Shown here: one piece after another, positions 8,003-16,317 of the stretch
Layout of the letters: every line of letters begins with the position of its first letter
Numbering within the stretch: position 1 is the stretch's first letter
NCBI GenBank assembly: GCA_051649785.1
Contig: JBOFHT010000064.1
Span: 1 to 23,330 of the forward strand
From: JBOFHT01 sp051649785
GTDB taxonomy: Archaea > Methanobacteriota > Methanobacteria > Methanobacteriales > Methanobacteriaceae
Length of the DNA: 23,330 nt
Direction of reading: 5' to 3'
The notes under the pieces: model-generated
Seen by the model: only the letters and a program-made list of their open reading frames with translations
Told to the model about the DNA's origin: nothing
Database searches by the model: none
Program-made: the position numbers and the translations under genes

Positions 8003-10033
8003 ATGTTCGAAATTAAAAAAAAGGATAATAGAGCTCGTTTAGGGACTCTTAAAACAAAAAATGGTACTATTACGACTCCTGCACTGATGCCTGTAATTCA
8101 TCCGGGAAAACAAACAATTGATGTTAAGAAATTTGGTGCGGATATTGTTATAACTAACTCATACATAGTTTATAAAAGCGATGAACTAAGAAAAAAAGCA
8201 ATTTCTGAGGGTATTCACAAGTTAATTAATTTTGAAGGTCCTGTTATGACAGATTCTGGTTCTTTTCAGCTATCTGTTTATGGGGATATTGAAATAACTA
8301 ATAAAGAAGTTTTAGAATTCCAAAATTTAATTGGAACTGATATAGGAACTTCTCTTGATATTCCAACAGCTCCTTATGTTACATGTACTAAAGCAGAAAA
8401 AGATATGATGGTCACGTTAGAACGTGCTAAAGAAGCAGAAGCTTATAAAAAAGCTTATAATTCAGAAATAGCTAAAAATACTAAAAATGGGGCTAATGAA
8501 GGAATGTTATTTAATTCTGTTGTTCAAGGTTCTACTTTTCCAGAATTGCGTTCTAAATGTGCAGAGGAATTAGCTAAATTGGACTTTGACTTGTACCCTA
8601 TTGGTGCTGTTGTTCCGTTAATGGAATCTTATAAGTACAAAGACCTTGTTGATGTTGTAATGAACTCTGTATCTCATTTGCCTGACTCAAAACCACGTCA
8701 TTTAATGGGTGCAGGACACCCTATGGTTTTTGCTTTAGCTGTGGCTATGGGATGTGATTTATTTGATTCAGCTGCTTATATTCTCTATGCTAATGATGAT
8801 AGGTTTTTAACTGTTAGAGGAACTTATAAACTTGAAAATCTAACAGAAATGCCTTGTTCTTGTCGTGTTTGTTGTGAATATAAAGTTGATGAGTTAAGAG
8901 CTATGGAAAAATATGAAAGAATCCAATTAATAGCTGAACACAATCTTCATGTTAGCTTTGCTGAAATTAGGACCATTCGCCAAGCAATATCTGAAGGTAG
9001 TCTTATGGAACTAGTTGAAGAGCGTTGTAGAGTTCACCCTGCACTTCTTGATGCTTGCCGTCATTTAGGAGAATATTCTGATGAATTAGAAAAATATGAT
9101 CCTATGTCTAAAAAATCTGCATTTTTCTATACTGGCCCTGAATCCTTAAAACGAGCAGAAGTTACTCGTCACTTAAATAAACTTTCTGATATGCCTAAAA
9201 AACGTGATTTAGTTATTTTACCGCCGACTAGAAAACCTTATTCAAAATATATAAAAGATGTTTTTAGTAGAAAAAATAATGATTTCTATGTTTATGGAGG
9301 GGAAATTGACTTAGATTTAGATGATACTGATTTTATGGTTTTAGATATTCCATTTTGTTTAATCCCATTAAATATTGATGAAGCTTATCCTTTAGCTCAA
9401 AATGAAGCCCCTAGTATTGCTGATGTTGATGCTTTAGAATTTGTTGAAAACTTTATTAATAAATTCTTTGAAAACTATCGCCAAATATTAATTCATTCAG
9501 ATGTTGTATCTAAGTTTGGTTTTGGTCTTTATAATATTCATAAAGACTCTAATTCTATTAAGTATCATTTAACAGAACAAGAAAATATAATAGCTATTGC
9601 AGACTACCAGTTTGGTATCGGTGCTGGTGATGCTATGTTTGCAGGAAAAATTGAAATTGAAAAAAGTAAAAAAACAGGCAAAATAAGACATATTTATTCA
9701 AATAAAGAAATAGTAGCTAACATGCGTGCCTCAGATAGTTTCTTTGTTTTATCTTATGAAGGAGCTAGGCGTCTTCATAGGATGATGAAATATCCTTCCA
9801 ATAGGATTGTAGTTAATAGCGATGCTGAATCTTTTGCCCGAGAAGGTAAAAGTGTATTTTCTAAGTTTGTAATTACTTGTGATCCTAATATAAAAGCTAA
9901 AGATGAAGTTTTAATTGTTAATGAAAATGATGAGCTTTTAGCTTTTGGTAAATCTCTTTTAAATCATAATGAGATAATGGATTTTACAACAGGTCAAGCT
10001 GTTAAAACTAGAAAAGGAATTAAAGGTGATTAA
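8003..10033 (+). CDS. tgtA: Archaeosine tRNA-guanine transglycosylase
   Basis: The 676-residue protein exchanges guanine 15 of the tRNA D-loop for preQ0, the first tRNA-level step to archaeosine (EC 2.4.2.48). The N-terminal catalytic barrel holds VMTDSGSFQ with Asp84, and GCDLFDSAAY with Asp255, the likely nucleophile. A zinc site follows (PCSCRVCC, then a His about 28 residues on). The middle region is the archaeal C-terminal extension, and residues about 590-670 (KEIVANMRASDSFF to ARRLHR) are a PUA-type RNA-binding domain. The size is close to other full-length archaeal TgtA. GGTG at 7993-7996 precedes the ATG. No partner for the later archaeosine step is in the window. Confidence 0.95.
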   Translation: MFEIKKKDNRARLGTLKTKNGTITTPALMPVIHPGKQTIDVKKFGADIVITNSYIVYKSDELRKKAISEGIHKLINFEGPVMTDSGSFQLSVYGDIEITNKEVLEFQNLIGTDIGTSLDIPTAPYVTCTKAEKDMMVTLERAKEAEAYKKAYNSEIAKNTKNGANEGMLFNSVVQGSTFPELRSKCAEELAKLDFDLYPIGAVVPLMESYKYKDLVDVVMNSVSHLPDSKPRHLMGAGHPMVFALAVAMGCDLFDSAAYILYANDDRFLTVRGTYKLENLTEMPCSCRVCCEYKVDELRAMEKYERIQLIAEHNLHVSFAEIRTIRQAISEGSLMELVEERCRVHPALLDACRHLGEYSDELEKYDPMSKKSAFFYTGPESLKRAEVTRHLNKLSDMPKKRDLVILPPTRKPYSKYIKDVFSRKNNDFYVYGGEIDLDLDDTDFMVLDIPFCLIPLNIDEAYPLAQNEAPSIADVDALEFVENFINKFFENYRQILIHSDVVSKFGFGLYNIHKDSNSIKYHLTEQENIIAIADYQFGIGAGDAMFAGKIEIEKSKKTGKIRHIYSNKEIVANMRASDSFFVLSYEGARRLHRMMKYPSNRIVVNSDAESFAREGKSVFSKFVITCDPNIKAKDEVLIVNENDELLAFGKSLLNHNEIMDFTTGQAVKTRKGIKGD

Positions 10034-10113
10034 TAATAGATTAAATATTTAATTTTTTATTATTCTCTAATTCTACTTATTATTTTTTTATTATCATATT
10101 AATAAATATTTTC

Positions 10114-10254
10114 ACTTTTTTTATTTACTTTGGAGCTATGGCCAAAACTTGGAATTTCTAAATCCAAACTTAATTAAAATCATTGGATTAGTAAATAAAG
10201 AAAATTTTTCTATAGGGAAAATCTTTTTGCCCAAGACTACTTTTTTTATTTACT
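10114..10254. repeat. 16-bp direct repeats bracketing a 109-bp segment
   Basis: ACTTTTTTTATTTACT occurs at 10114-10129 and again, identically, at 10239-10254. The segment between is visibly less AT-rich than the surrounding gap. The arrangement could be an insertion with a long target duplication, an RNA gene bracketed by similar T-rich sequence, or chance in T-rich DNA. Confidence 0.6.
10130..10247 (+). ncRNA. Candidate structured RNA between tgtA and NAC
   Basis: In the 439-bp gap after tgtA this stretch stands out in composition. Its ends can pair: AGCTATGGCCAAAA (10134-10147) against TTTTTGCCCAAGACT (10224-10238), 11 of 14 positions including one G-U. Inside are CTAAATCCAA / TTGGATTAG (10158-10191, one bulge), AGAAAA / TTTTCT near 10199-10211, and a short GGG/CCC hairpin. 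TTGGA at 10150 competes with the second arm for TCCAA. A T7 run at 10241-10247 could terminate it. A weak TATA-like AATAAATAT lies near 10101. I recognise no known RNA family, and the prediction rests on hand pairing only. Confidence 0.3.
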
Positions 10255-10472
10255 ATGCTATTAAATTTTATTATATCTTTATATTAATAATAAAATTTAT
10301 ATTGAATGATTGACTAATAGTAATTATATAACTAATTCAAATAAAAATAATAATTGGATTGACTATATTAACTATCATAATTATCAATTATAATAATTAT
10401 CAATTTTTATATTATTACTTTTTATAATTATTATAATTGCCTTACTATCTATTAATTTTAGGAAGTATTAAA

Positions 10473-10817
10473 ATGATTCCAGGAATGAACCCAAAACAAC
10501 TTAAACAAATGGAAAGACAGATGAAGAAAATGGGAATGCAAATGAAAGACATTTCTAATGTTGAAGAAGTGATTATACGTTGTGAAGATAAAGATATTGT
10601 AATTAAAGATGCTCAAGTTAGTTTAATGAATGCTATGGGTCAAGAAACTTATCAAATTGTAGGTGTTTCTAACGAACAAGCTCGTGAAATGATTATTCCT
10701 GAAGAAGATATTGAAATGGTATCTCATCAAGCTAATGTAAGTCCAACAGAAGCTGAAAAAGCTTTAAAAGAATCTAATGGTGATTTAGCTGAAGCTATTT
10801 TAAAATTAGCTAGCTAA
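10473..10817 (+). CDS. nac: Nascent polypeptide-associated complex protein (archaeal NAC)
   Basis: This 114-residue protein is the archaeal homodimeric NAC, which binds ribosomes and emerging chains. It begins with a Met/Gln/Lys-rich helix (MNPKQLKQMERQMKKMGMQM), continues with a NAC beta-barrel domain (about residues 30-75, ending in the TYQIVG segment) and ends with a UBA domain at about 77-114 (VSPTEAEKALKESNGDLAEAI). The ATG at 10473 is chosen over an in-frame TTG 36 bases upstream because GGAAG at 10461-10465 is well spaced for it and archaeal NAC starts MIPGMNP. A possible TATA box (TTTTATATTA) lies at 10405. Two copies of a 13-bp sequence (10377-10389, 10393-10405) stand just upstream. 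Confidence 0.92.
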   Translation: MIPGMNPKQLKQMERQMKKMGMQMKDISNVEEVIIRCEDKDIVIKDAQVSLMNAMGQETYQIVGVSNEQAREMIIPEEDIEMVSHQANVSPTEAEKALKESNGDLAEAILKLAS

Positions 10818-10898
10818 ATTTACTATTATATCTCATATACTAATTATAATTAATCATTTTTGCTGATATTATTATCATTAGTTTTATAATTATCATTC

Positions 10899-10920
10899 TA
10901 TTATTATTATTATTATTATT
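10899..10920. repeat. (TAT)n microsatellite in the NAC-phosphoesterase gap
   Basis: An uninterrupted trinucleotide run of about seven units. The rest of the 211-bp gap (10818-11028) is similar degenerate ATT/ATC sequence with no gene visible. Confidence 0.8.
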
Positions 10921-11028
10921 CTAATTATCTTTCTATCATTATTTCATTATTATAATTACTATATAATTATATTATTATCATTATTATTCTATTAAATTAT
11001 TAATTATTCTTAACTATGTTGTGGTTAA

Positions 11029-11769
11029 ATGACTGTTATAGCACATATTTCAGACCTGCACATTGGCGGGGAATACTTTAACGAAAAAATTTTCAATGAA
11101 GGTATAAAGCAAATCAATGATTTAAATCCAGATATGGTTTTAATTACAGGAGATATTGTTGATAATGGTTATTACACTGAGTTTTTAAGAGCTAAAGAGC
11201 TTTTAAATACAATTCAACCTCCTTTTTTCGCTGTTCCAGGTAATCATGATGCTAGAAATGTTGGATATGAAATATTTGAAGAAATTATTGGTGAATGTAG
11301 CTGGAAATTAACAAAAGATGATGATAATTTATTTATATTAGGCCTTGATAGTAGTGAGCCCGATATTGCCAGTGGGCATATTGGTAGGCCTCAACAATCA
11401 TGGGCTGAACATGAACTATCTATTTCAGACTCTAATTCTAACTTTTCTATTGTAGCTATGCATCATCATATTATTTCAGTTCCAAAAACAGGGAGAGAAC
11501 GTAATATCTTAACTGATGCAGGGGATATTCTAAAAACATTACTAGATTTTAATGTTGATTTAGTTATTTGTGGTCATAAACATGTTCCTAACTTATGGAA
11601 GATGGAAAGTACTTTATTTGTTAATGCTGGTTCCTTTTCCTCTTCAAAATTAAGAGCTAAATACATTAATTCATATAATACTTATCATATTGAGGATGAC
11701 TATATCAACATTGTTTTAAATGAAGTTAAAGGTAATAAATTGTCTTTAGGTAGATTTAATAAGATTTAA
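11029..11769 (+). CDS. Calcineurin-like metallophosphoesterase (Icc/CpdA-like)
   Basis: The 246-residue protein carries the full metal-binding set of the family: DLH (Asp9, His11), GDIVDNG (Asp42), GNHD (Asn72, His73), MHHH (around His145) and GHKH (His183, His185). This spacing is that of CpdA/Icc-type cyclic-nucleotide phosphodiesterases, but the family also includes other phosphodiesterases and phosphatases, so the substrate is not known. There is no signal peptide, so it should be cytoplasmic. It lies 180 bp upstream of the RNase and cyclase-like pair. If that pair makes a nucleotide signal, this enzyme is a reasonable candidate to degrade it, but that is speculation from proximity. The ATG follows only a weak GGTT element. 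Confidence 0.85.
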   Translation: MTVIAHISDLHIGGEYFNEKIFNEGIKQINDLNPDMVLITGDIVDNGYYTEFLRAKELLNTIQPPFFAVPGNHDARNVGYEIFEEIIGECSWKLTKDDDNLFILGLDSSEPDIASGHIGRPQQSWAEHELSISDSNSNFSIVAMHHHIISVPKTGRERNILTDAGDILKTLLDFNVDLVICGHKHVPNLWKMESTLFVNAGSFSSSKLRAKYINSYNTYHIEDDYINIVLNEVKGNKLSLGRFNKI

Positions 11770-11830
11770 AGAGCTTAAACTATTTTTTTCTAAATTTTCA
11801 ATAAATTTAAATATCATATTAAACATAGTA

Positions 11831-11838
11831 TTTATATT
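11831..11838 (+). promoter_or_regulatory. Candidate TATA box upstream of the RNase gene
   Basis: TTTATATT lies 119 nt before the TTG start at 11950. It is weak evidence for a separate promoter for the RNase and cyclase-like genes. Confidence 0.3.
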
Positions 11839-11949
11839 ATTAATACATATTATACTATCATTTATTCAATGAGTATGTATTTAAGTAATTATCTAGCTAC
11901 TACTTATTAAATTAGCTATTTTATCAACATTAAGATTTGGGGTGATATT

Positions 11950-13098
11950 TTGAAAGTTATTATTGATGGATCAAATTTGGCTCACCATAAAAAAGGCGAA
12001 GGGAAAGCTAAACTTAACAATATTATTATAGCTGTTAAGAAACTAGAAAAAAATGGTGATGAGTTTGCAATAATAGCTGATGCTCCTTTAAAGCATGAAA
12101 TAGATAATAAAAAGGACTTTGAAGAACTAGTTGAAAATGGCGAAATTACTGTTGTTCCACGTGGAACTGATGCTGATCACTTTATTCTTAATTTAGCTAG
12201 TAATGAAAATGCTAAAGTTATTTCTAATGATAATTTTAGAGAGTTTTTTGATGAATTTAAAGATATTAATTCTATGCGTATTCCTTATTCAATTGACACT
12301 AAAAAAGGTGAAATTGAATTTGGTGAATCTAAAAAACCTAAAAAAGTCAAAAATGTTCTTCAAAATATTTGCTCCTCTGGACTTTCTGATTTTGAAAATA
12401 AAAGATATGAAGTTTTCTATCCAAAACAAGGTATAGAGTTTTCACCTCTTAATATAGCTCGTGAATCTATTGAACGTCTTAGTAAAGTTAATGATAATGG
12501 TGCAGGAGCTAAAATTGAAGGAATATTTTCTAAAATTCCATTTATTGGTAAAATAATGAATATGGTTGATGATGTTGAATCTTCAGCTCCTTTGGTTATT
12601 TTTGTTCTTTTACATCCTAAGGATTATAAAGAAGCAGTTAAAAATGCAGGTAATATTTCAGTTACAATTGGAGATAGACTTAATCTAAATAAAAATCCTT
12701 TTATAGCTGTTAGAAACGACCTTTTTATGAAACCTGGAAGATTTGAAATTAATATTGTTTATTCTGATGAAGTTGAAGAGGAAGCTCCTTTTAATATAGA
12801 CATTCGTGTTAATTCTAATGATGAGCTTTTTATTAAGAAAAATTCTCGTAATATAGCTAGTACCATAGCTGGAAGAATAGCTTCTTGGAAGTTTCCAATT
12901 GTTTCGGTTAAAACTGATATGCTCCTTGAAAAACCTGGTGATTTTGAAATTGAATTAGTTAAAAGTGATATTACAACACTTCATTCAGTTTCAGATAAAG
13001 TTACTAGTCTAAAAGATAAAACTAAATCTAAAAATAAATCTAAAGATGAGTCTAAAGGTATGTTTAAAAGTAAATCTAATAACAAAGGAGGGTTTTAG
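11950..13098 (+). CDS. NYN/PIN-type (Zc3h12a-like) ribonuclease with unknown C-terminal region
   Basis: The 382-residue protein starts with an NYN/PIN-like nuclease domain (about 1-115): VIIDGSN with Asp6, IIADAP with Asp44, GTDADHFI with Asp74 and Asp76, and VISNDNF with Asp94. These are the acidic residues expected for a metal-dependent RNase. Residues about 115-350 match nothing I know; they include two similar units ending KPGRFEINIVYSDE (about 262-275) and KPGDFEIELVKSD (about 337-349), suggesting a repeated fold. The tail (about 355-382) is Lys/Ser-rich. GGGGTGAT at 11939-11945 fixes the TTG start. The next gene begins directly after its stop in the same frame, so the two are probably co-translated and cooperate. 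Confidence 0.7.
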   Translation: MKVIIDGSNLAHHKKGEGKAKLNNIIIAVKKLEKNGDEFAIIADAPLKHEIDNKKDFEELVENGEITVVPRGTDADHFILNLASNENAKVISNDNFREFFDEFKDINSMRIPYSIDTKKGEIEFGESKKPKKVKNVLQNICSSGLSDFENKRYEVFYPKQGIEFSPLNIARESIERLSKVNDNGAGAKIEGIFSKIPFIGKIMNMVDDVESSAPLVIFVLLHPKDYKEAVKNAGNISVTIGDRLNLNKNPFIAVRNDLFMKPGRFEINIVYSDEVEEEAPFNIDIRVNSNDELFIKKNSRNIASTIAGRIASWKFPIVSVKTDMLLEKPGDFEIELVKSDITTLHSVSDKVTSLKDKTKSKNKSKDESKGMFKSKSNNKGGF

Positions 13099-14292
13099 CT
13101 GGTTGTAAAATCTTTATTTAATGCACTTATTGGTAAGAAAGTCATAAGCATAGGTACTAGATACTACCCTACTAATCCATTTGAACAAGATTATGTGGAT
13201 ATGATTAACTATACTCAAACTATGCTTGTTGAATTGGAAAAAGCTCAAATTACTACTGATAATATATTCATTAATCTCCTTCGTGATATTGGGGAAGAAA
13301 ATATTCCTGAAAATCATCATTTTTATGAATTAAAACCAGCTGAAAATAAGGTTGATGAATATGCTCTTTTAAGTAATATTATTATGGGTAGTGACCGCTT
13401 TTTATACTTAGAATTATCAAAAGAAAGTCGTATTATTCATGACTTTGCTCAAATAATAGTTGCTGAAAAAGGAGAAATTATTGAAAAGAGTCAATCTGAA
13501 CTAGTAGCTAAGCTTCTTTCAAAAAATGATGCTATTAGAATAGCTATTAAACTTATAGGCATTGCTTTAGATTACGATATAATTGTTAGAGCTGCTATTG
13601 GTATGACTGGTGCAGCAGCTATTGAGCGTTGTATTACTCTCACTAGTGATATTGGAAATGTTCCAGCTGTGGGATTTACTAAATTAGGTGGTGAATATGG
13701 AATATCATTTGATTCTAACTTTGTAAGAACTAAGGGTGAAGCTCCTGTTTATCAAAATTACCTTTTTATTGATATGGTAGATTCTACTGGTTTTATTAAT
13801 AAACACGGTCGTGATAAATTAGTAGAAATTATGACTGGAATTAAGGACTATGTTGAAGGGGAATGTAAAGGTCAAATTGAAGGCTATCGTGAAGGTGGAG
13901 ATGATTTCATAGCTAGATTTCCTACTAAAGACTTAGCTCTAAGAGCAGGTATTGATTCCTCGTGGTTTGCTTTAAACAATGGTGCTAAACTTCGTGGAGG
14001 TATTGGTAAAAGTAGACGTCAAGCTGGCGAACGTGCTAAACTAGCTGAAGATATTAAAATTATGGATTCATTGTCCTTAACAGTTTTTGAACTTGCTGAT
14101 GGCCTGTATGCTTATTATGTTCCATCTGAGTTTGTTAGATCATTTGTTAATTTTATTAGAAATAAAAAAGGTAAAATAGTAGGAATCTTTGCATTTGTCT
14201 TTATTATATCTTATGTTCTAGCTATTTTAGGATTTGGGGTTTATGGGCTAGGTGTTATATTTATAGCTATTCTCTATGCATTATTTTCATAA
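13099..14292 (+). CDS. Membrane-anchored GGDEF/cyclase-like palm-domain protein, apparent CTG start
   Basis: The reading frame gives up to 397 residues. Residues about 222-330 show YLFIDMVDSTGF with Asp225 and Asp228, then GGDDF with Asp268 and Asp269, the paired-aspartate pattern of GGDEF, class III cyclase and GTP cyclohydrolase III folds. The last 40 residues hold two hydrophobic membrane segments. The first 220 residues are unrecognised. Coding-like sequence (VKSLFNALIGKKVISIG) extends up to the stop of the previous gene, but no ATG, GTG or TTG is in frame before GTG 13195. GGAGGG at 13087-13092 is correctly spaced for CTG 13099. The GTG would remove 32 residues. Enzyme activity and product are inference. 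Confidence 0.65.
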   Translation: MVVKSLFNALIGKKVISIGTRYYPTNPFEQDYVDMINYTQTMLVELEKAQITTDNIFINLLRDIGEENIPENHHFYELKPAENKVDEYALLSNIIMGSDRFLYLELSKESRIIHDFAQIIVAEKGEIIEKSQSELVAKLLSKNDAIRIAIKLIGIALDYDIIVRAAIGMTGAAAIERCITLTSDIGNVPAVGFTKLGGEYGISFDSNFVRTKGEAPVYQNYLFIDMVDSTGFINKHGRDKLVEIMTGIKDYVEGECKGQIEGYREGGDDFIARFPTKDLALRAGIDSSWFALNNGAKLRGGIGKSRRQAGERAKLAEDIKIMDSLSLTVFELADGLYAYYVPSEFVRSFVNFIRNKKGKIVGIFAFVFIISYVLAILGFGVYGLGVIFIAILYALFS

Positions 14293-14388
14293 ATAGCTAA
14301 CTAAATTATCTAATATCTTATTATCTCCATTTTTAATGATATTATTGATATGGGTATTGATTTTGATATTATTATTCATAATACCAAT

Positions 14389-14473
14389 ATTATTATCCTC
14401 ATTATCATTATTGCTATTACCATTACTATTATTACTATTACTATTACTATTGCTATTATTATTATTATTATTC
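14389..14473. repeat. ATT/ACT trinucleotide low-complexity tract
   Basis: About 85 bases are built almost only from ATT, ACT, ATC and GCT triplets in one register. This explains the long open frames on both strands here (poly-Ile/Thr on +, poly-Asn/Ser on -). It lies in the 249-bp gap before the methylase gene and is unlikely to be coding. Confidence 0.8.
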
Positions 14474-14541
14474 TCATTCTTTCTTGGAATGCTAACATCT
14501 ATTATTTTCTCACTATTTGCTATAATTTTAATGGAAATACT

Positions 14542-15387
14542 ATGAAATTTACTACTCCTTATCACTACAACTTGATTAACGATACAACTCGTGTTGTAGG
14601 GTTTTATAATGCAATTAATGATTATATTAATTATAAAACGCCTGAAATAGCTAAAAATGATATTGTTTTAGATTTAGGTTGTGGCAGTGGAATTTTAACA
14701 TCTTTTATAGCACCTTATGTTAATAAGGTAATAGCTGTAGATATTGACTCTAAAATTGCTGAGTGTGCTTTTAAAAACTTTAAAGAGTATAATCTTAATA
14801 ATGTTAATGTAATTAGTGAGGATGCTTCTACATTTGACTTTGGTAGCAATTTTAGTAATAAAAATGACTCTAATAAATTTCAAGTAGATCTTATTATTTG
14901 TGAAATGCTTGACACAGCTTTAATTGATGAAGAACAAGTTCCGGTTCTTAATAATTGCCTAAAATACCTTAATTCTAATGGAGTGGTTATTCCAAAAGGT
15001 ATTATTAATATAGCTGAAGCTGTTAATACAAATATTAACAATATAGCTTATGATGAAAATAATCTTAATATTGAAGTACTTTCTAACTCTATTACTATTA
15101 ATACAGTTGATTTCATGGCAAATATTAATAAAAATGTTAATGTCGAACTTAATCTTAAATCAAGTTCTAATGGTGTTGTTAATGGGATTAAAATAACTAC
15201 TATTGCTTTACTTAATAATGATCTTATTTGTGGTCCAAGTCCTATGTTTAATCCTCCTCTTATTATTCCAATAAATGATGATTTTGAAATTGATGTCAAT
15301 AAAGGCGATAATTTAAATTTCAATCTTTCTTATATTATGGGTGAAGGTTTAGAAACAGTTAATCTTACTTATTGTGGAACTAATTAA
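14542..15387 (+). CDS. SAM-dependent methyltransferase, predicted RNA methylase/PRMT-like
   Basis: The 281-residue protein has Rossmann-fold methyltransferase motifs: VLDLGCGSG at about 42-50 (SAM-binding motif I with Asp44), AVDID in motif II, and DLIICEMLDT with Glu121, resembling the acidic loop of arginine methyltransferases and of a set of archaeal predicted RNA methylases (COG4076-like, from memory). The C-terminal half would be a beta-sandwich-like domain. The substrate is unknown. The frame is open upstream to 14350, but that part is Ile/Thr from a trinucleotide repeat, so the ATG at 14542 preceded by TGGA at 14532 is preferred. It is 18 nt ahead of the hydrogenase protease gene, hence probably co-transcribed with it. 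Confidence 0.75.
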   Translation: MKFTTPYHYNLINDTTRVVGFYNAINDYINYKTPEIAKNDIVLDLGCGSGILTSFIAPYVNKVIAVDIDSKIAECAFKNFKEYNLNNVNVISEDASTFDFGSNFSNKNDSNKFQVDLIICEMLDTALIDEEQVPVLNNCLKYLNSNGVVIPKGIINIAEAVNTNINNIAYDENNLNIEVLSNSITINTVDFMANINKNVNVELNLKSSSNGVVNGIKITTIALLNNDLICGPSPMFNPPLIIPINDDFEIDVNKGDNLNFNLSYIMGEGLETVNLTYCGTN

Positions 15388-15405
15388 TTTAATGGTTATG
15401 ATTTT

Positions 15406-16206
15406 ATGGATAATAATATTAATAATATTAACAATAGTATTAATACTAATATTAATGCTAACATTAATACTAACTCTAACTCGGACGATGCTGATAATAT
15501 TAATGGTAATAATACAGTTAATACAAATTGTATTGAAGATGACTTAGCTGATTTCTTAAATAATTGTCAAAAGCTTCTTATTTTAGGAATTGGTCATCCT
15601 TTACGTAGTGATGATGGTTTAGGTCCTTTTTTTGCTGATAATTTATCAGATTATATTAAAAATAATATTAATAAAAATGTTTCTAATAATCTGGTAATAA
15701 TTAATGCAGGGTCTGTTCCTGAAAACTTTACTGGTAAAATTAAAAATGAAGCTCCTAGCCATATTATAATTGTTGATGCTGTTAAAATAGTACCTAATGA
15801 TAACGATAATTATAGTGATAATGATAATATTAATTCTAATAATGACAATGTTAATTCTAGTTTTGTTAACAAAGATCTTAATAGGGGATATGGTGCAAAT
15901 GTTATAGATAGAAATAATAGTTTTAACAGCCATAATAGTTCTAATATTAATTCTAATTCTAATAATAGTCTTAATTATGGTAATATTAAATTATTTGGCA
16001 AAGATAAAATAGCTAATATGAGTATTTCGAGTCATTCTATGTCATTATCTTTTTTAATTAAGTATCTTGAGTTAGATATTTCATTTGAACTACTTATTGT
16101 TGGGGTTGTCCCTAAAAATATGGGAATTGGTGTTGATTTATCTCCTGAAATTCAAGAATCTTTAAGCTATTTAGAAAGAATTATTTTAAATACTTTGGAT
16201 TTATAA
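15406..16206 (+). CDS. hycI: Hydrogenase maturation protease with Asn-rich insertions
   Basis: The 266-residue protein is a [NiFe]-hydrogenase large-subunit C-terminal peptidase. The motif GIGHPLRSDDGLG has Asp69/Asp70 in the position of the nickel-sensing acidic residue, VDAV has Asp124, and SSHSMS has His210. In Escherichia coli HybD the corresponding residues are Glu16, Asp62 and His93. The gap between the last two is thus 86 residues here against 31, and the extra 55 or so are Asn/Ser/Asp low complexity (about 130-190). A further 45-residue Asn-rich extension precedes the first motif. All catalytic positions are present. No clear ribosome site precedes the ATG; translational coupling to the methylase gene 18 nt upstream is likely. 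Confidence 0.85.
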   Translation: MDNNINNINNSINTNINANINTNSNSDDADNINGNNTVNTNCIEDDLADFLNNCQKLLILGIGHPLRSDDGLGPFFADNLSDYIKNNINKNVSNNLVIINAGSVPENFTGKIKNEAPSHIIIVDAVKIVPNDNDNYSDNDNINSNNDNVNSSFVNKDLNRGYGANVIDRNNSFNSHNSSNINSNSNNSLNYGNIKLFGKDKIANMSISSHSMSLSFLIKYLELDISFELLIVGVVPKNMGIGVDLSPEIQESLSYLERIILNTLDL

Positions 16207-16207
16207 A

Positions 16208-16237
16208 TAGTAATTAAATATGTATTAGTAATTAAAT
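16208..16237. repeat. 12-bp direct repeat upstream of the CarB-like gene
   Basis: TAGTAATTAAAT occurs at 16208-16219 and 16226-16237, 18 bp apart, about 80-110 nt before the next start codon. It could be an operator or a chance AT-rich repeat. Confidence 0.5.
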
Positions 16238-16317
16238 TTACATTGCTAATTATGTAGGTATTAGCTTAGATTTATGATTTTTATGGACTGTTTGTTAATT
16301 TTACAAGAGGTGATTTT

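Noticed and set aside
10437..10472. In-frame TTG start giving NAC 12 extra residues
   Set aside because: No ribosome site precedes it, whereas ATG 10473 has GGAAG at good spacing and gives the normal archaeal NAC N-terminus.
13096..13098. TAG between the RNase and cyclase-like genes as a pyrrolysine codon
   Set aside because: Pyrrolysine is not known from Methanobacteriales, and no pylS- or pylT-like gene is in the window. A ribosome site just before it fits two separate genes better, although readthrough is not excluded.
14350..14541. N-terminal extension of the methylase frame upstream of ATG 14542
   Set aside because: It is Ile/Thr sequence from an ATT/ACT triplet tract and resembles no methyltransferase N-terminus; the fold is complete from 14542.
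14287..14565. 92-codon minus-strand frame rich in Asn and Ser
   Set aside because: It is the reverse of the same triplet repeat, overlaps the methylase start and has no ribosome site that I can see.
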